From assembly GCA_963813355.1 (NCBI GenBank), contig CAWEYS010000016.1, positions 124,001-188,000 of the forward strand: 64,000 nt of DNA, in the 5' to 3' direction. Below, in pieces: positions 33,987 through 42,835 of this stretch (positions are counted from its first letter, which is position 1; every line of letters starts with the position of its first letter). The translations under genes were made by a program, and so were the position numbers. This stretch comes from DATAGF01 sp963813355 (lineage in GTDB: Bacteria; Actinomycetota; Thermoleophilia; Miltoncostaeales; Miltoncostaeaceae). Below the pieces are notes generated by a model, which saw only the letters and a program-made list of their open reading frames with translations, did no database searches and had not been told where the DNA came from.

Positions 33987-35753
33987 ATGGCCGACCGCCT
34001 GCCGACCAATCGCGAGGTCGCCGACCGGCTCCGCCTGATCGGCGATCTCCTCGAGCTGGAGGGCGCCGTACGCCACCGCGTCCTCGCCTACCGGCGGGCC
34101 GCCGCGCGCATCACCTCGACCACCACCTCGGTCGCCGAGATGGCGGTGGCCGGGCGGGCCGTCGAGCTGCCCGACATCGGCACGACGCTCCAGGCGAAGA
34201 TCGTCGAGCTGGTCGAGACCGGCGACATCGCCGCGCTGGCCAAGCTGCGCGAGCGGGTCCCCGTCGGCCTCGCGGCCGTCGCCCGCCTGGAGGGCATCGG
34301 GCCCAAGCGGGCGGTGGCGCTGTGGAAGGAGCTCGGGGTGGCGGACGTCAACGACCTCGCCGCGGCCCTCGCCGACGGCCGGGTGCGCGAGGTCCCCGGC
34401 TTCGGCGCGGCCACCGAGGCCCGCCTGGCGGCCGAGCTCGCCCGGCACGCCGCCGCCGAGGCCGACGGCGAGGAGCGGGTGCCCATCGGCAGCGCGCTGC
34501 CCGTCGCCGAGGAGATCGCCCGCGACCTGCGCGCGGCGGTCCCCGGCGCGCGCGTCGAGGTCGCCGGGAGCCTGCGGCGCGGGCGCGAGAGCGTGCGCGA
34601 CATCGACATCGTCGCGGCCGCCGAGCGTCCGCAGGAGCTCCAGGACGCGCTCGCGCTCCACCCCGCCGTCGAGCGCGAGCTGTCGCGGGGGGACGCGAGC
34701 AGCTCGGTGGCGACCCACGCGGGGGTGCGCCTGGAGCTCGCCGTCGGCGCGCCCGAGGCGTTCGGCAACCTCCTGCAGCACGCGACCGGCTCGGCCGCCC
34801 ACAACATCCGCCTGCGCGAGCAGGCGGTGCGCCAGGGGCTGTCCGTCTCCCAGCACGGCATCCTGGGGCCGGACGGCGCGCGCGCGACCCACGCCGACGA
34901 GGAGGGCGTCTACGCCGCCCTCGGGCTCCACCTCGTGCCCCCCGAGCTGCGCGAGGACCGGGGCGAGATCGAGGCCGCGCGCGAGGGCCCGCTGCCGCGG
35001 CTCGTGGAGCGGGCCGACCTGCGGGGCGACCTGCACTCCCACACGCGCTGGAGCGACGGCACGCGCACGGTCCGGCAGATGGCGGAGGCGGCCCGGGAGC
35101 GCGGCTACGCCTACCTCGCCATCAGCGACCACTCCCAGAGCCTCGCGATGGCCGGAGGCCTCGACTCCGACCGGGTGCGCAGGCAGTGGGAGGAGATCGA
35201 CGCCGAGAACGCCAGGCAGGACGAGATCGTCGTGCTCAAGGCGACCGAGGTGGACATCCTCGCCGACGGCCGGCTCGACTTCGAGGACGAGCTGCTCGCC
35301 GGCTTCGACTGGGTCACGGCCAGCGTCCACTCGGCGTTCGGGCAGGACGGACGCCGCTTCACCGCCCGCGTGCTCGCGGCGGCCGCGAGCCCGTTCGTCA
35401 ACGTCATCGGGCACCCCACGGGCAGGATGCTGGGGCGGCGCGGGCACGCTCCGGTCGATCTGGCCGAGCTGGTCGCCGCCGCGACGGAGTCGGGCACCTA
35501 CCTCGAGGTCAACGCGCAGCCGCGGCGCCTCGACCTCGACGCGGACATGGCCCGCCAGGCCCTGGCCGGCGGCGCGCGGCTCACGATCGGCTCCGACGCG
35601 CACTCCGAGACCGCCTTCGACTTCATCCGCTTCGGGCTGCTGGTGGCGCGCCGGGCCGGCGCGCGGCCCGAGGACGTCGGCAACACCCGGCCCTGGGAGG
35701 AGCTGGCCGCCGCCCGGCGGGCGCGGCTGGCGGCGGTGGGCGCCGGTCAGTGA
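33987..35753 (+). CDS. polX: DNA polymerase/3'-5' exonuclease PolX
   Basis: 588-residue family X polymerase fused to a PHP phosphoesterase. Seen: an 8-kDa-like N-terminal domain, helix-hairpin-helix motifs (LEGIGPKRAVALW, VPGFGAATEARL), the nucleotidyltransferase motif GSLRRGRESVRDIDIV with Asp205 and Asp207, and a PHP domain starting DLRGDLHSHTRWSDG with later GHPTGR and IGSDAHSE metal ligands. The third polymerase carboxylate, normally Asp in V-D-x-R, appears as Glu250 in GVRLELAVG. A base excision or end-repair role is inferred from the family. Its 3' end overlaps convergent otsB by 7 bp. Confidence 0.93.
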   Translation: MADRLPTNREVADRLRLIGDLLELEGAVRHRVLAYRRAAARITSTTTSVAEMAVAGRAVELPDIGTTLQAKIVELVETGDIAALAKLRERVPVGLAAVARLEGIGPKRAVALWKELGVADVNDLAAALADGRVREVPGFGAATEARLAAELARHAAAEADGEERVPIGSALPVAEEIARDLRAAVPGARVEVAGSLRRGRESVRDIDIVAAAERPQELQDALALHPAVERELSRGDASSSVATHAGVRLELAVGAPEAFGNLLQHATGSAAHNIRLREQAVRQGLSVSQHGILGPDGARATHADEEGVYAALGLHLVPPELREDRGEIEAAREGPLPRLVERADLRGDLHSHTRWSDGTRTVRQMAEAARERGYAYLAISDHSQSLAMAGGLDSDRVRRQWEEIDAENARQDEIVVLKATEVDILADGRLDFEDELLAGFDWVTASVHSAFGQDGRRFTARVLAAAASPFVNVIGHPTGRMLGRRGHAPVDLAELVAAATESGTYLEVNAQPRRLDLDADMARQALAGGARLTIGSDAHSETAFDFIRFGLLVARRAGARPEDVGNTRPWEELAAARRARLAAVGAGQ

Positions 35754-36550
35754 GCGAGCGTGCGCAGGGCCGCGAGCGCCCCCGCCGGGCCGTCCACCTC
35801 CGCGTCGGCCGCCGCCCGCACGTCGGCCGGTACCTCAGCGCTGGCGACGGCGAGCGCCACGGCGTGCTCGAGCGCGCCCTGGTCGCGCAGCGCCCGCAGC
35901 GCGCGCCAGGCGTCGGCGTCCGTGCGGTCGTCGCCGACGTAGAGCGCCGCCCGCACTCCGGCCCCGGCGAGGAGCTCCGTCACCGCGGTGCCCTTGTCGA
36001 CCCGCACCGGCGGGCGGACCTCCAGCACCTCGCGGCCGCTGGTGGTCACGAGGCCGTGCTCGGCCGCCTCGCGGGCGACCTCCCGGAGCAGCAGGGCGGC
36101 GGCGTCGGGGTCGGGCGCCCCGCGGGCGTGGACGCTGAGGGTGGCGCCCTTCTCCTCCATGCGCAGGCCCCCCACGGCCAGCCGCTCGGGCGGCCAGGTC
36201 GCCGCGAAGGCCGCGATCGCCGGCACGTGGGCCGCCACCCCGTCGGCCAGGCGCGGCCGCTCGCCGGGCAGGTGGAGCTCCATGCCGTGGTTGCCGGCGT
36301 AGGCGCAGCCGTCGAGCCCGACGAGGCGCTCGACGTCGGCCAGGCCGCGGCCGCTGACGAAACCCAGCAGGCCGACCCGGGCGCGCAGCTCTTCCAGGAC
36401 CTCGCGCGCGCCGTCGAGCAGGCGCGCGTCCTCGGGGCGGGCGACGATGGGGGCCAGCGTCCCGTCGACGTCGCAGAGGACGGCGGCCTCCCGCGGACGC
36501 TCGCGCAGCGGCGCCAGGAGCTCGGCGAGCCGCCGGTCGGGAGCGGTCAC
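35747..36550 (-). CDS. otsB: trehalose-6-phosphate phosphatase
   Basis: 267-residue HAD-type phosphatase releasing trehalose from trehalose-6-phosphate. LCDVDGTLAPI (Asp27, Asp29) is the nucleophile motif; YAGNHGMEL, VRPPVRVDKGTAV and LYVGDDRTDADAW are typical of OtsB. No otsA is adjacent. GTG 36550 is chosen because it follows a TAGGGT box by 8 nt and the core begins soon after; an in-frame ATG further upstream would cross the divergent transporter gene. Confidence 0.9.
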   Translation of the reverse strand: MTAPDRRLAELLAPLRERPREAAVLCDVDGTLAPIVARPEDARLLDGAREVLEELRARVGLLGFVSGRGLADVERLVGLDGCAYAGNHGMELHLPGERPRLADGVAAHVPAIAAFAATWPPERLAVGGLRMEEKGATLSVHARGAPDPDAAALLLREVAREAAEHGLVTTSGREVLEVRPPVRVDKGTAVTELLAGAGVRAALYVGDDRTDADAWRALRALRDQGALEHAVALAVASAEVPADVRAAADAEVDGPAGALAALRTLAH

Positions 36551-36959
36551 GGCGATCGACCCTAGCAGCGGGGTCCCGGCCGCGGGGGACGCGCTCGCCC
36601 CCTCGGGGCGGATCGTCCGGCTGGCGGCGATCGGGCTGACCGCGGGGCTCTTCTCGGCGCTCTTCGGGGTCGGTGGCGGCATCATCATGGTGCCGCTCCT
36701 GATCTGGCTGCTCGGCTACGACGCGAAGATCGCCACGGCCACGTCGCTCGCGGCGATCATCTTCACGGCCACGGTCGGAACGGTCACGCACGGCGCGCTC
36801 GGGAACGTGGACTGGACCACGGCGCTGCTGATCGGCATCCCCGCGATGGTCGGCGTCAACGTCGGGCTGGCCATCAAGGCGCGCATCTCCAGCCGCGCCC
36901 TCACCTACGCCTTCGCCGTCCTCCTGGTCGCCGTTGCCGTCCGGCTGGCGGTCGGCTGA
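36447..36959 (+). CDS. TauE/SafE (TSUP) transporter, first half-gene
   Basis: The recognisable part (from about 36615) has four hydrophobic segments with LFSALFGVGGGIIMVPLLIW, one repeat of the TSUP fold, which normally has two fused repeats in about 250 residues. Here the second repeat is a separate gene overlapping by one base (TGATG). ATG 36447 is the only standard start but lies inside otsB on the other strand and adds Arg/Ser-rich sequence, so the true start is probably further down; CTG 36621, 9 nt after GGGGCGG, is one candidate. Substrate is unknown (family: sulfite, sulfonates, other small anions). Confidence 0.75.
   Translation: MGASVPSTSQRTAASRGRSRSGARSSASRRSGAVTAIDPSSGVPAAGDALAPSGRIVRLAAIGLTAGLFSALFGVGGGIIMVPLLIWLLGYDAKIATATSLAAIIFTATVGTVTHGALGNVDWTTALLIGIPAMVGVNVGLAIKARISSRALTYAFAVLLVAVAVRLAVG
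36559..36564 (-). promoter_or_regulatory. -10 box TAGGGT for otsB
   Basis: TAGGGT on the minus strand ends 8 nt before GTG 36550, implying a leaderless otsB transcript. Confidence 0.45.
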
Positions 36960-37354
36960 TGGTGGACGCCGTCCTGGTCATCCTGCTCGGCGTCGCGGCC
37001 GGCGCGGTCGCCGGCCTCTTCGGCGTCGGCGGCGGCATCGTCTTCGTCCCCACCCTGACCCTCGTGCTCGGCCTGACCCAGCTCGAGGCGGAGGCGACCT
37101 CGCTCCTGGCGATCATCCCGGTCGCGCTGCTGGGGTCGTGGCGTCAGACGCGCGCCGGGCAGGTGCGCTGGCGCGACGCGACGATCATCGGCCTGCTCTC
37201 GGTCGGCACCGCGATCGCGGGCGCCTTCATCGCCGACGCGGCGCCCGAGCGGGCGCTCCGGATCGGGTTCGCCATCCTCCTGCTGGCGACCGCGGCCCAG
37301 CTCGTGCTGCGGGCGCGCGCCGGCGACCGTCAAGCCCCGGCGAACCCCCGTTGA
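36959..37354 (+). CDS. TauE/SafE (TSUP) transporter, second half-gene
   Basis: 131-residue protein with four predicted membrane segments and its own GLFGVGGGIVFVPTLTLVLG motif, the counterpart of the motif in the preceding half-gene. EATSLLAIIPVALLG is the usual A-T-S helix. It starts directly on the stop of the first half (TGATG) and ends in a short basic tail. Each half alone is too short for a normal TSUP monomer, so the two products probably assemble together; this is inference. Confidence 0.78.
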   Translation: MVDAVLVILLGVAAGAVAGLFGVGGGIVFVPTLTLVLGLTQLEAEATSLLAIIPVALLGSWRQTRAGQVRWRDATIIGLLSVGTAIAGAFIADAAPERALRIGFAILLLATAAQLVLRARAGDRQAPANPR

Positions 37355-37551
37355 GAGTGGGTTAAGCCGAGCGCAGCGGCGCGCCGATAGACACCGTGCG
37401 CGTGTCACCAAGCTACGCAGAACTCAGGAAACGTCATCATTTCGTCCTTCATCGCGGGAAACGAAAGCACCAGGGCTGGTACGACGGTCGGACGCGCGCG
37501 ATCCGGCCCGGCGCGCATCCCAACCGCGGATCGTCATGAGGAGATGCACGC

Positions 37552-37839
37552 ATGAGACGCCACACCCTCGTCGCGGGCCTGGTCGGCCTCTGCCTGGCCG
37601 TCGTTCCCGCCGCCGCGCTGGGCGCCGAGGACCAGCCCGCGCCCGCGCCCGTCCCCGGCCCCGAGCTCTCGCCCGCGCCGGCCCCGCCGCCCGGCGGCGC
37701 CGCGGCACCGGCGGAGCCCGGCCCGGCGGCCCCGCCGTCGCCTCCCGGCGGCGAGGCGAGCCCGGACCAGCCGCCCGCCCCGCCGCAGGACGGGCTGCCC
37801 GCCCCGCCGCCCTCGCCCCCCGGCGAGGTCAGCCCCTGA
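37552..37839 (+). CDS. secreted proline-rich small protein
   Basis: 95 residues: a signal peptide (RRHTLVAGLVGLCLAVVPA, cleavage likely after AALGA) followed by about 70 residues almost entirely Pro, Ala, Gly, Ser and Glu. ATG 37552 has GAGGAG 8 nt upstream. The 197-bp spacer before it (37355-37551) is clearly less GC-rich than its surroundings and may hold its promoter, though no box stands out. Low-complexity composition makes homology useless; it could be a wall-spanning or disordered exported protein. Confidence 0.55.
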   Translation: MRRHTLVAGLVGLCLAVVPAAALGAEDQPAPAPVPGPELSPAPAPPPGGAAAPAEPGPAAPPSPPGGEASPDQPPAPPQDGLPAPPPSPPGEVSP

Positions 37840-37855
37840 ACAGCCCCGGCTGCCC

Positions 37856-37872
37856 GCCCGCAGGTCGCGGGC
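37856..37872. terminator. hairpin between convergent genes
   Basis: GCCCGC-aggtc-GCGGGC is a perfect 6-bp stem lying between the ends of the proline-rich gene and nuoN. It has no T-run on either side, so termination is only a possibility. Confidence 0.3.
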
Positions 37873-37881
37873 CCGGCCCGG

Positions 37882-39330
37882 CTACGGCGCCAGCAGCGCC
37901 TGGGCCGCTCCGCGGCAGGCGTCGATGACCGGCGAGGCCATCAGCGCGAGGGCGATGATGGCCACCCCCGACGTGACCGTGGCGAGGGCCACCGGGCCGG
38001 GGATGCGCAGGATCTTCCGCGGCGCGCCCTCGGCCGGCGGGAGCCACACGACCGTGACGACGCGCAGGTAGTAGCCGAGGCTCACCATGCTGCCCACGGC
38101 GCCGACGATCGCCAGCCAGGTGAGGTCGGCCTCGACCGCAGAGCCGAACAGCAGGAACTTGCCGACGAACCCGGCCAGCGGGGGGAAGCCCGCCAGCGAG
38201 AGCATCGCGAGCGTCATGACGACGCCGATCAGCGGCCGCGCGCGGCCGTAGCCGGTCAGGGCGGCGAGCTGGTCGCCGTCCTCCACCTCGCGCTCGCGGA
38301 TCACGATGACGGCGAAGGCCGCCATCGTCATCGCCGTGTAGGCGACGAGGTAGTAGATGACCGCCTCCGCCCCCTGGATCGAGCCGACGGCGACGCCGAT
38401 CAACAGGTACCCGGCCTGCGCGACGCTCGAGTAGGCCATGAGCCGCTTCATGTTCGTCTGCACCAGCGCGGCCACGTTGCCGACCACGATGCTGGCGACC
38501 GCCAGCGCCGCGATGGCCGCCTGCCAGTCCGGCTGCAGGTCGGGCAGCGCCCCGGCGAAGATGCGCAGGAAGGCCGCGAACGCCGCCGCCTTGGTGGCCG
38601 TCGCCATGAAGGCCGTCACGGTGGTGGGGGCGCCCTCGTAGACGTCGGGCGTCCACATGTGGAACGGGGCCGCCGACGCCTTGAAGGCCAGGCCGGCCGC
38701 GATCAGCGCCATCGCCGCCACGACCAGGGGCTCGTCGCCGAAGGACGCGCCCGCCAGGGCCTCCCCGATCTCGCTGAGGCTCGTCGTCCCCGTGGCGCCG
38801 AACAGGAACGTGAGCCCGTAGAGCAGGATCGACGCACCCACCGCCCCGATGATCAGGTACTTGAGCCCGCTCTCCAGCGACTTCTCCCGCCAGACCTCGA
38901 GGGCGCAGAGCACGTAGAGCGCCACCGAGAGGATCTCGATGCCGAGGAAGATCGAGATCAGGTCGCCGGACGCGGCGACCAGCATCATCCCGGTCGTCAA
39001 CACCAGGATCAGCGAGACGAACTCGCCCCGCCGGTCAACCGAGGCGGGCTCGCGCCAGGCGAGCATGATCGTCAGCAGGGCGGCGGCGAGGAAGATCCCG
39101 CCCAGCAGGAGGCTGAAGCGGTCGGCGCGCAGCCCGCCGTTGAACGCCTCCTGGCGGTCGCCCCAGAGCACGGCGGTCATGACGAACGCCGCGACGATCC
39201 CGCCGATCCCGACGAGCGCCGGGCCCTGGCGCCGCAGGGTCGCGCCCGGCAGCAGGCCGGCCCCCAGCGCCAGGGTGGCCGTGAAGGCCACGATGATGAT
39301 CGGCGTCGCCGCGACGACGTTCTGGCTCAC
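37882..39330 (-). CDS. nuoN: NADH-quinone oxidoreductase subunit N
   Basis: 482-residue antiporter-like membrane subunit of complex I, with about 14 hydrophobic segments. Key proton-path lysines appear in the family contexts SLESGLKYLIIGAVGAS and KASAAPFHMWTPDVYEGAPT. GTG 39330 overlaps the nuoM stop (GTGA). Last gene of the nuo operon. Confidence 0.95.
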   Translation of the reverse strand: MSQNVVAATPIIIVAFTATLALGAGLLPGATLRRQGPALVGIGGIVAAFVMTAVLWGDRQEAFNGGLRADRFSLLLGGIFLAAALLTIMLAWREPASVDRRGEFVSLILVLTTGMMLVAASGDLISIFLGIEILSVALYVLCALEVWREKSLESGLKYLIIGAVGASILLYGLTFLFGATGTTSLSEIGEALAGASFGDEPLVVAAMALIAAGLAFKASAAPFHMWTPDVYEGAPTTVTAFMATATKAAAFAAFLRIFAGALPDLQPDWQAAIAALAVASIVVGNVAALVQTNMKRLMAYSSVAQAGYLLIGVAVGSIQGAEAVIYYLVAYTAMTMAAFAVIVIREREVEDGDQLAALTGYGRARPLIGVVMTLAMLSLAGFPPLAGFVGKFLLFGSAVEADLTWLAIVGAVGSMVSLGYYLRVVTVVWLPPAEGAPRKILRIPGPVALATVTSGVAIIALALMASPVIDACRGAAQALLAP

Positions 39331-40907
39331 GGCGCCGCCTCCGCGGCCGGCTCGTCTCCGGGCAGCGGCTCGGCGGCCGGGGGCGGGTTCGGGACCACGA
39401 CGGCGCGGATCTCGTCGGCCGGCCGGCCGGCGGCGAGCTGGGCGGGGGCGATCGTGCGCTCGAGCGTGGCGGTGGTCGCCCCGACCAGGCTCTTCGGCCA
39501 GAGCGCGATCAGGAACATGATCGCCACCAGCGGCATCAGGTACATCAGGTCGGCCGCCCGCAGCTCGGCCGGGCGCCCGTCGCCCCGCGGCGGCCCGTTC
39601 ATCGAGCTCTGGTAGAGGCGCAGCATGTAGACCGCGGCGTAGACGATGCCGATGCACCCCAGGACCGCTCCCAACGGGTACTGGCGGAAGACGCCGGACA
39701 GGATGAAGAACTCGCCGACGAACGAGTTGGACCCGGGGATCGCCAGCGACGCCATCGCGACGATCAGGAAGACGCCGGCCAGGCGCGGCGCCGAGGCGGC
39801 CATGCCGCCGATGCCGTCGATGCGGTCGTCGGGGACGGCGCGGTTGATGATCCCGACGATCGCGAAGGCCGCCGCCACCACGACGCCGTGGTTGACCATC
39901 TGCAGCACGGCGCCCTGCGAGGCCTGCAGGTCGAAGGCCACGATGCCCATGACGATGAAGCCCAGGTGGGCCAGGCTCGAGTAGGCCACCAGCAACCGCA
40001 TCGTCGGCGCGCGCCACGCGAGCAGCGAGCCGTAGATGATCCCGATCACGGCGAGCACGCCGATCGGGATGGCGAGCAGGTCGGCGCCCTCGGGGAACAC
40101 CGGCAGGCCGACCCGCAGGAAGCCGTAGACGCCGGCCTTGCTCATCACGGCGGCCAGCAGCACGGTCACGAGGATCGGCGCCGCCCGGTAGGCGCCCGGC
40201 AGCCAGCCGTGGAACGGCCACAGCGGCAGCTTGATCGCGAACGCGAGGGCGAAGCCGGCGAACAGCCACGCGCTCTCGGTCTGGGAGAACGAGACCCCGA
40301 CGAGGTCCTGGATCACGAAGGTGAACTGGCCGGTGATGTCCTGCGCCACGAACGCGGTGGCCAGGATCGCCACCAGCATCAGGAGGCTTCCGACCATCGT
40401 GTAGATCACGAACCGGGTGGTCGCCCGCCCGCGCCCCTCGCCGCCCCACATCCCGATCAGGAAGTAGAACGGGATCAGCATCGCCTCCCAGAACACGTAG
40501 AAGAGGACGAGCTGGCCGGCGGCGAAGACGCCGAGCAGGCCGGTCTCGGCGAGCAGGACCATGGCGAGGAAGGCGCGCGGGCGCTCGGGCGGGCGCCAGC
40601 AGACGGCGACGATCACGAGCAGGAAGATCACCGCCGTCAGGGCGAGGAGCCAGAGCGAGAGGCCGTCGACGCCGACGTCCCACGAGAGGCCGACCTCCTC
40701 GGCCCAGCCGGCCGTGTCCACGTACTGCAGGCCGGCGGCGTCGCGGTCGAAGAGGCCGATCAGGATCGCCGTGAGCACCAGGGTGCCGCCGCCGGCCACC
40801 AGGGCGTGGATGCGCGCCTGACGCGCGCCGGCGGGCGCCGGCGGGACAGCGAGCATCGAGAGCGCCCCGATCAGCGGGAGCAGGACGATGGCGGAGACCC
40901 AGGGCAC
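39327..40907 (-). CDS. nuoM: NADH-quinone oxidoreductase subunit M
   Basis: 526-residue antiporter-like subunit of complex I. VGVDGLSLWLLALTA, the conserved Glu in LFYVFWEAMLIPFYFLIG, and KLPLWPFHGWLPGAYRAAPI (Lys on the proton path) identify NuoM. The C-terminus is Pro/Ala/Glu-rich. It begins with GTG 40907, 4 bp after nuoL, and is translationally coupled to nuoN. Confidence 0.95.
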   Translation of the reverse strand: MPWVSAIVLLPLIGALSMLAVPPAPAGARQARIHALVAGGGTLVLTAILIGLFDRDAAGLQYVDTAGWAEEVGLSWDVGVDGLSLWLLALTAVIFLLVIVAVCWRPPERPRAFLAMVLLAETGLLGVFAAGQLVLFYVFWEAMLIPFYFLIGMWGGEGRGRATTRFVIYTMVGSLLMLVAILATAFVAQDITGQFTFVIQDLVGVSFSQTESAWLFAGFALAFAIKLPLWPFHGWLPGAYRAAPILVTVLLAAVMSKAGVYGFLRVGLPVFPEGADLLAIPIGVLAVIGIIYGSLLAWRAPTMRLLVAYSSLAHLGFIVMGIVAFDLQASQGAVLQMVNHGVVVAAAFAIVGIINRAVPDDRIDGIGGMAASAPRLAGVFLIVAMASLAIPGSNSFVGEFFILSGVFRQYPLGAVLGCIGIVYAAVYMLRLYQSSMNGPPRGDGRPAELRAADLMYLMPLVAIMFLIALWPKSLVGATTATLERTIAPAQLAAGRPADEIRAVVVPNPPPAAEPLPGDEPAAEAAP

Positions 40908-40911
40908 GCGG

Positions 40912-42825
40912 CTACCGCATCGCCAGCGTGAAGATCACCCCGAGGATCGCCGCTCCGGCGATCATCGCGAAGGCGTAGGCGCGCACCAGGCCGCTCTGGG
41001 TCGCGCGCAGGCCGCGGCCGGCGTCGATCAGCGAGCGCGCGACGCCCTCCATGGAGCCCTGGACGCCGTAGCGCTCCACGTCGCGGGTCATGACGTCGCC
41101 CAGGTCGCGCCCGGGCTGGACGACCGCCTGCTCGTAGACGTCGTCGAAGCGGTACTGGTCGAGCAGCAGCTCGCGGGTCGCGGGAGCGACTCCGGCCAGC
41201 CGCTCGCGCCGGCGGGGATCGGCGACGAAGACCCACCAGGCGATGGCGATGGCGACGAGGCTGAGCCCGACGCTGGCGACCGAGGCGACGACCTCGACGG
41301 TCGTGCTCACCTCGATGTCCGGCGCGGCGGTCAGCGCGGGCTCGAGCCAGTCGTCCACGAGCTGCCAGCCGCCCGGGACCTGGAGCCAGCCGATGAAGGT
41401 CGCGCCGATCGCGAGGACGATCACCGGCACGCTCATCGCCCACCCCGGCGGGTGGGGGTGGGCGACGTCGTAGCCGCCCTCGGGCGGCCGGCCCCAGAAG
41501 GCGCGGAAGTAGAGGCGGAACATGTAGAAGGCCGTCAGGCCGGCGCCCAGGATCCCGACGATGCCGAGCACCACGCCGAGGTCGCCCGCCTCCAGGGCCC
41601 CGGCGATGATCTCGTCCTTGCTGAAGAAGCCCGAGAAGGGCGGGATGCCGGCGATGGCCAGGCAGCCGACCAGCACGCCGAGGTTGGCGATCGGGAGGGC
41701 GTGGCGCAGCCCGCCCATGCGGTTGAGGCTCTGCTGGTCGGCGAGCGCGTGGATGACGACGCCGACCGCGAGGAAGAGCAGGGCCTTGAAGAAGGCGTGC
41801 GTCAGCAGGTGGAACATCGAGCTGCCGTAGAGCCCCAGCCCCGCCGCCATGATCATGTAGCCGATCTGGCTGACGGTGCTCCAGGCGAGCACGCGCTTGA
41901 TGTCCTCCTGGACGAAGGCGATCGTCGCGGCGACGAACAGCGTCAGCGCCCCGACGACGGCGACGATGTCGCCGGCGTAGGGCGCGAGCTCGTAGAGCAC
42001 GTTGCAGCGCACGATCATGTAGACGCCGGCGGTGACCATGGTGGCCGCGTGGATGAGGGCGCTGACCGGGGTCGGGCCCTCCATGGCGTCGGGCAGCCAG
42101 GTGTGCAGGGGGATCTGCGCGCTCTTGGCCGCCGCGCCCACGAACAGCAGCAGCGCGACCGCCTCCGCGACCCCCGTGCCCTGGCCGAGCCCGTCGGGCG
42201 CGGCCGCGAAGACCTCGCCGTAGTCGAGGGTGCCCAGCTCGCGGATCAGGAGGAACGCCGCGAGCACCATCCCGACGTCGCCGATCACGTTGACGACGAA
42301 GGCCTTCTTGGCGGCGGCGACGGCCGACGGGCGCTCGTAGTAGAAGCCGATGAGCAGGTACGAGGCGAGGCCCACCAGCGCCCAGCCGACGATCAGGAAG
42401 AGGAAGTTGGCCGCCTCGACCAGGAGCAGCATCGCGAAGACGAAGAAGCTCATCTCGGCGAAGAAGCGCCGGTAGTCGCGGTCGCGCCCCATGTACTCGG
42501 TGGAGTAGAGGAGGATCAGCGACCCGACCCCGGTGATGATGAGCATCATGAAGACCGACAGGACATCGATCTGCACGGCGAGGTCGATGCGCAGGTCGCC
42601 GATCTGGATCCACTCGTAGAGCGAGCTGACCTCGATGCGGTCGTCGGCGTCGCGGGCGAGGTAGGTGAAGAAGATCGCCAGCGTCAGCACGAAGCCGGTC
42701 GCCGGCAGGCCGACGCCGATCGCGCGCGTGATGCGCCGGTCGGGCTCGCCCGGCCACAGCGACAGCACGACGCAGCCGAGCAGCGGCAGGCCGAGGACGA
42801 TCCAGCCGAGGACGCTGACGGCCAG
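40912..42825 (-). CDS. nuoL: NADH-quinone oxidoreductase subunit L, probable CTG start
   Basis: About 637-residue antiporter-like subunit with the long lateral helix. IDVLSVFMMLIITGVGSLI, HTWLPDAMEGPTPVSALIHAA-type motif (seen as TWLPDAMEGPTPVSALI) and AFFKALLFLAVGVVIHA are diagnostic. The first standard start (GTG 42768) would cut off the first membrane helix (LGWIVLGLPLLGCVVLSL) present in all NuoL. Upstream in frame there is only CTG 42825, 10 nt after the nuoK stop and with AGGG before it; the frame is closed by TGA just beyond. I therefore place the start at CTG. Confidence 0.92.
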   Translation of the reverse strand: MAVSVLGWIVLGLPLLGCVVLSLWPGEPDRRITRAIGVGLPATGFVLTLAIFFTYLARDADDRIEVSSLYEWIQIGDLRIDLAVQIDVLSVFMMLIITGVGSLILLYSTEYMGRDRDYRRFFAEMSFFVFAMLLLVEAANFLFLIVGWALVGLASYLLIGFYYERPSAVAAAKKAFVVNVIGDVGMVLAAFLLIRELGTLDYGEVFAAAPDGLGQGTGVAEAVALLLFVGAAAKSAQIPLHTWLPDAMEGPTPVSALIHAATMVTAGVYMIVRCNVLYELAPYAGDIVAVVGALTLFVAATIAFVQEDIKRVLAWSTVSQIGYMIMAAGLGLYGSSMFHLLTHAFFKALLFLAVGVVIHALADQQSLNRMGGLRHALPIANLGVLVGCLAIAGIPPFSGFFSKDEIIAGALEAGDLGVVLGIVGILGAGLTAFYMFRLYFRAFWGRPPEGGYDVAHPHPPGWAMSVPVIVLAIGATFIGWLQVPGGWQLVDDWLEPALTAAPDIEVSTTVEVVASVASVGLSLVAIAIAWWVFVADPRRRERLAGVAPATRELLLDQYRFDDVYEQAVVQPGRDLGDVMTRDVERYGVQGSMEGVARSLIDAGRGLRATQSGLVRAYAFAMIAGAAILGVIFTLAMR

Positions 42826-42835
42826 AGCGGCGGCC

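Noticed and set aside
37355..37551. Possible small RNA or riboswitch in the lower-GC spacer before the proline-rich gene
   Set aside because: No convincing long stem or known aptamer motif was found; only the composition differs.
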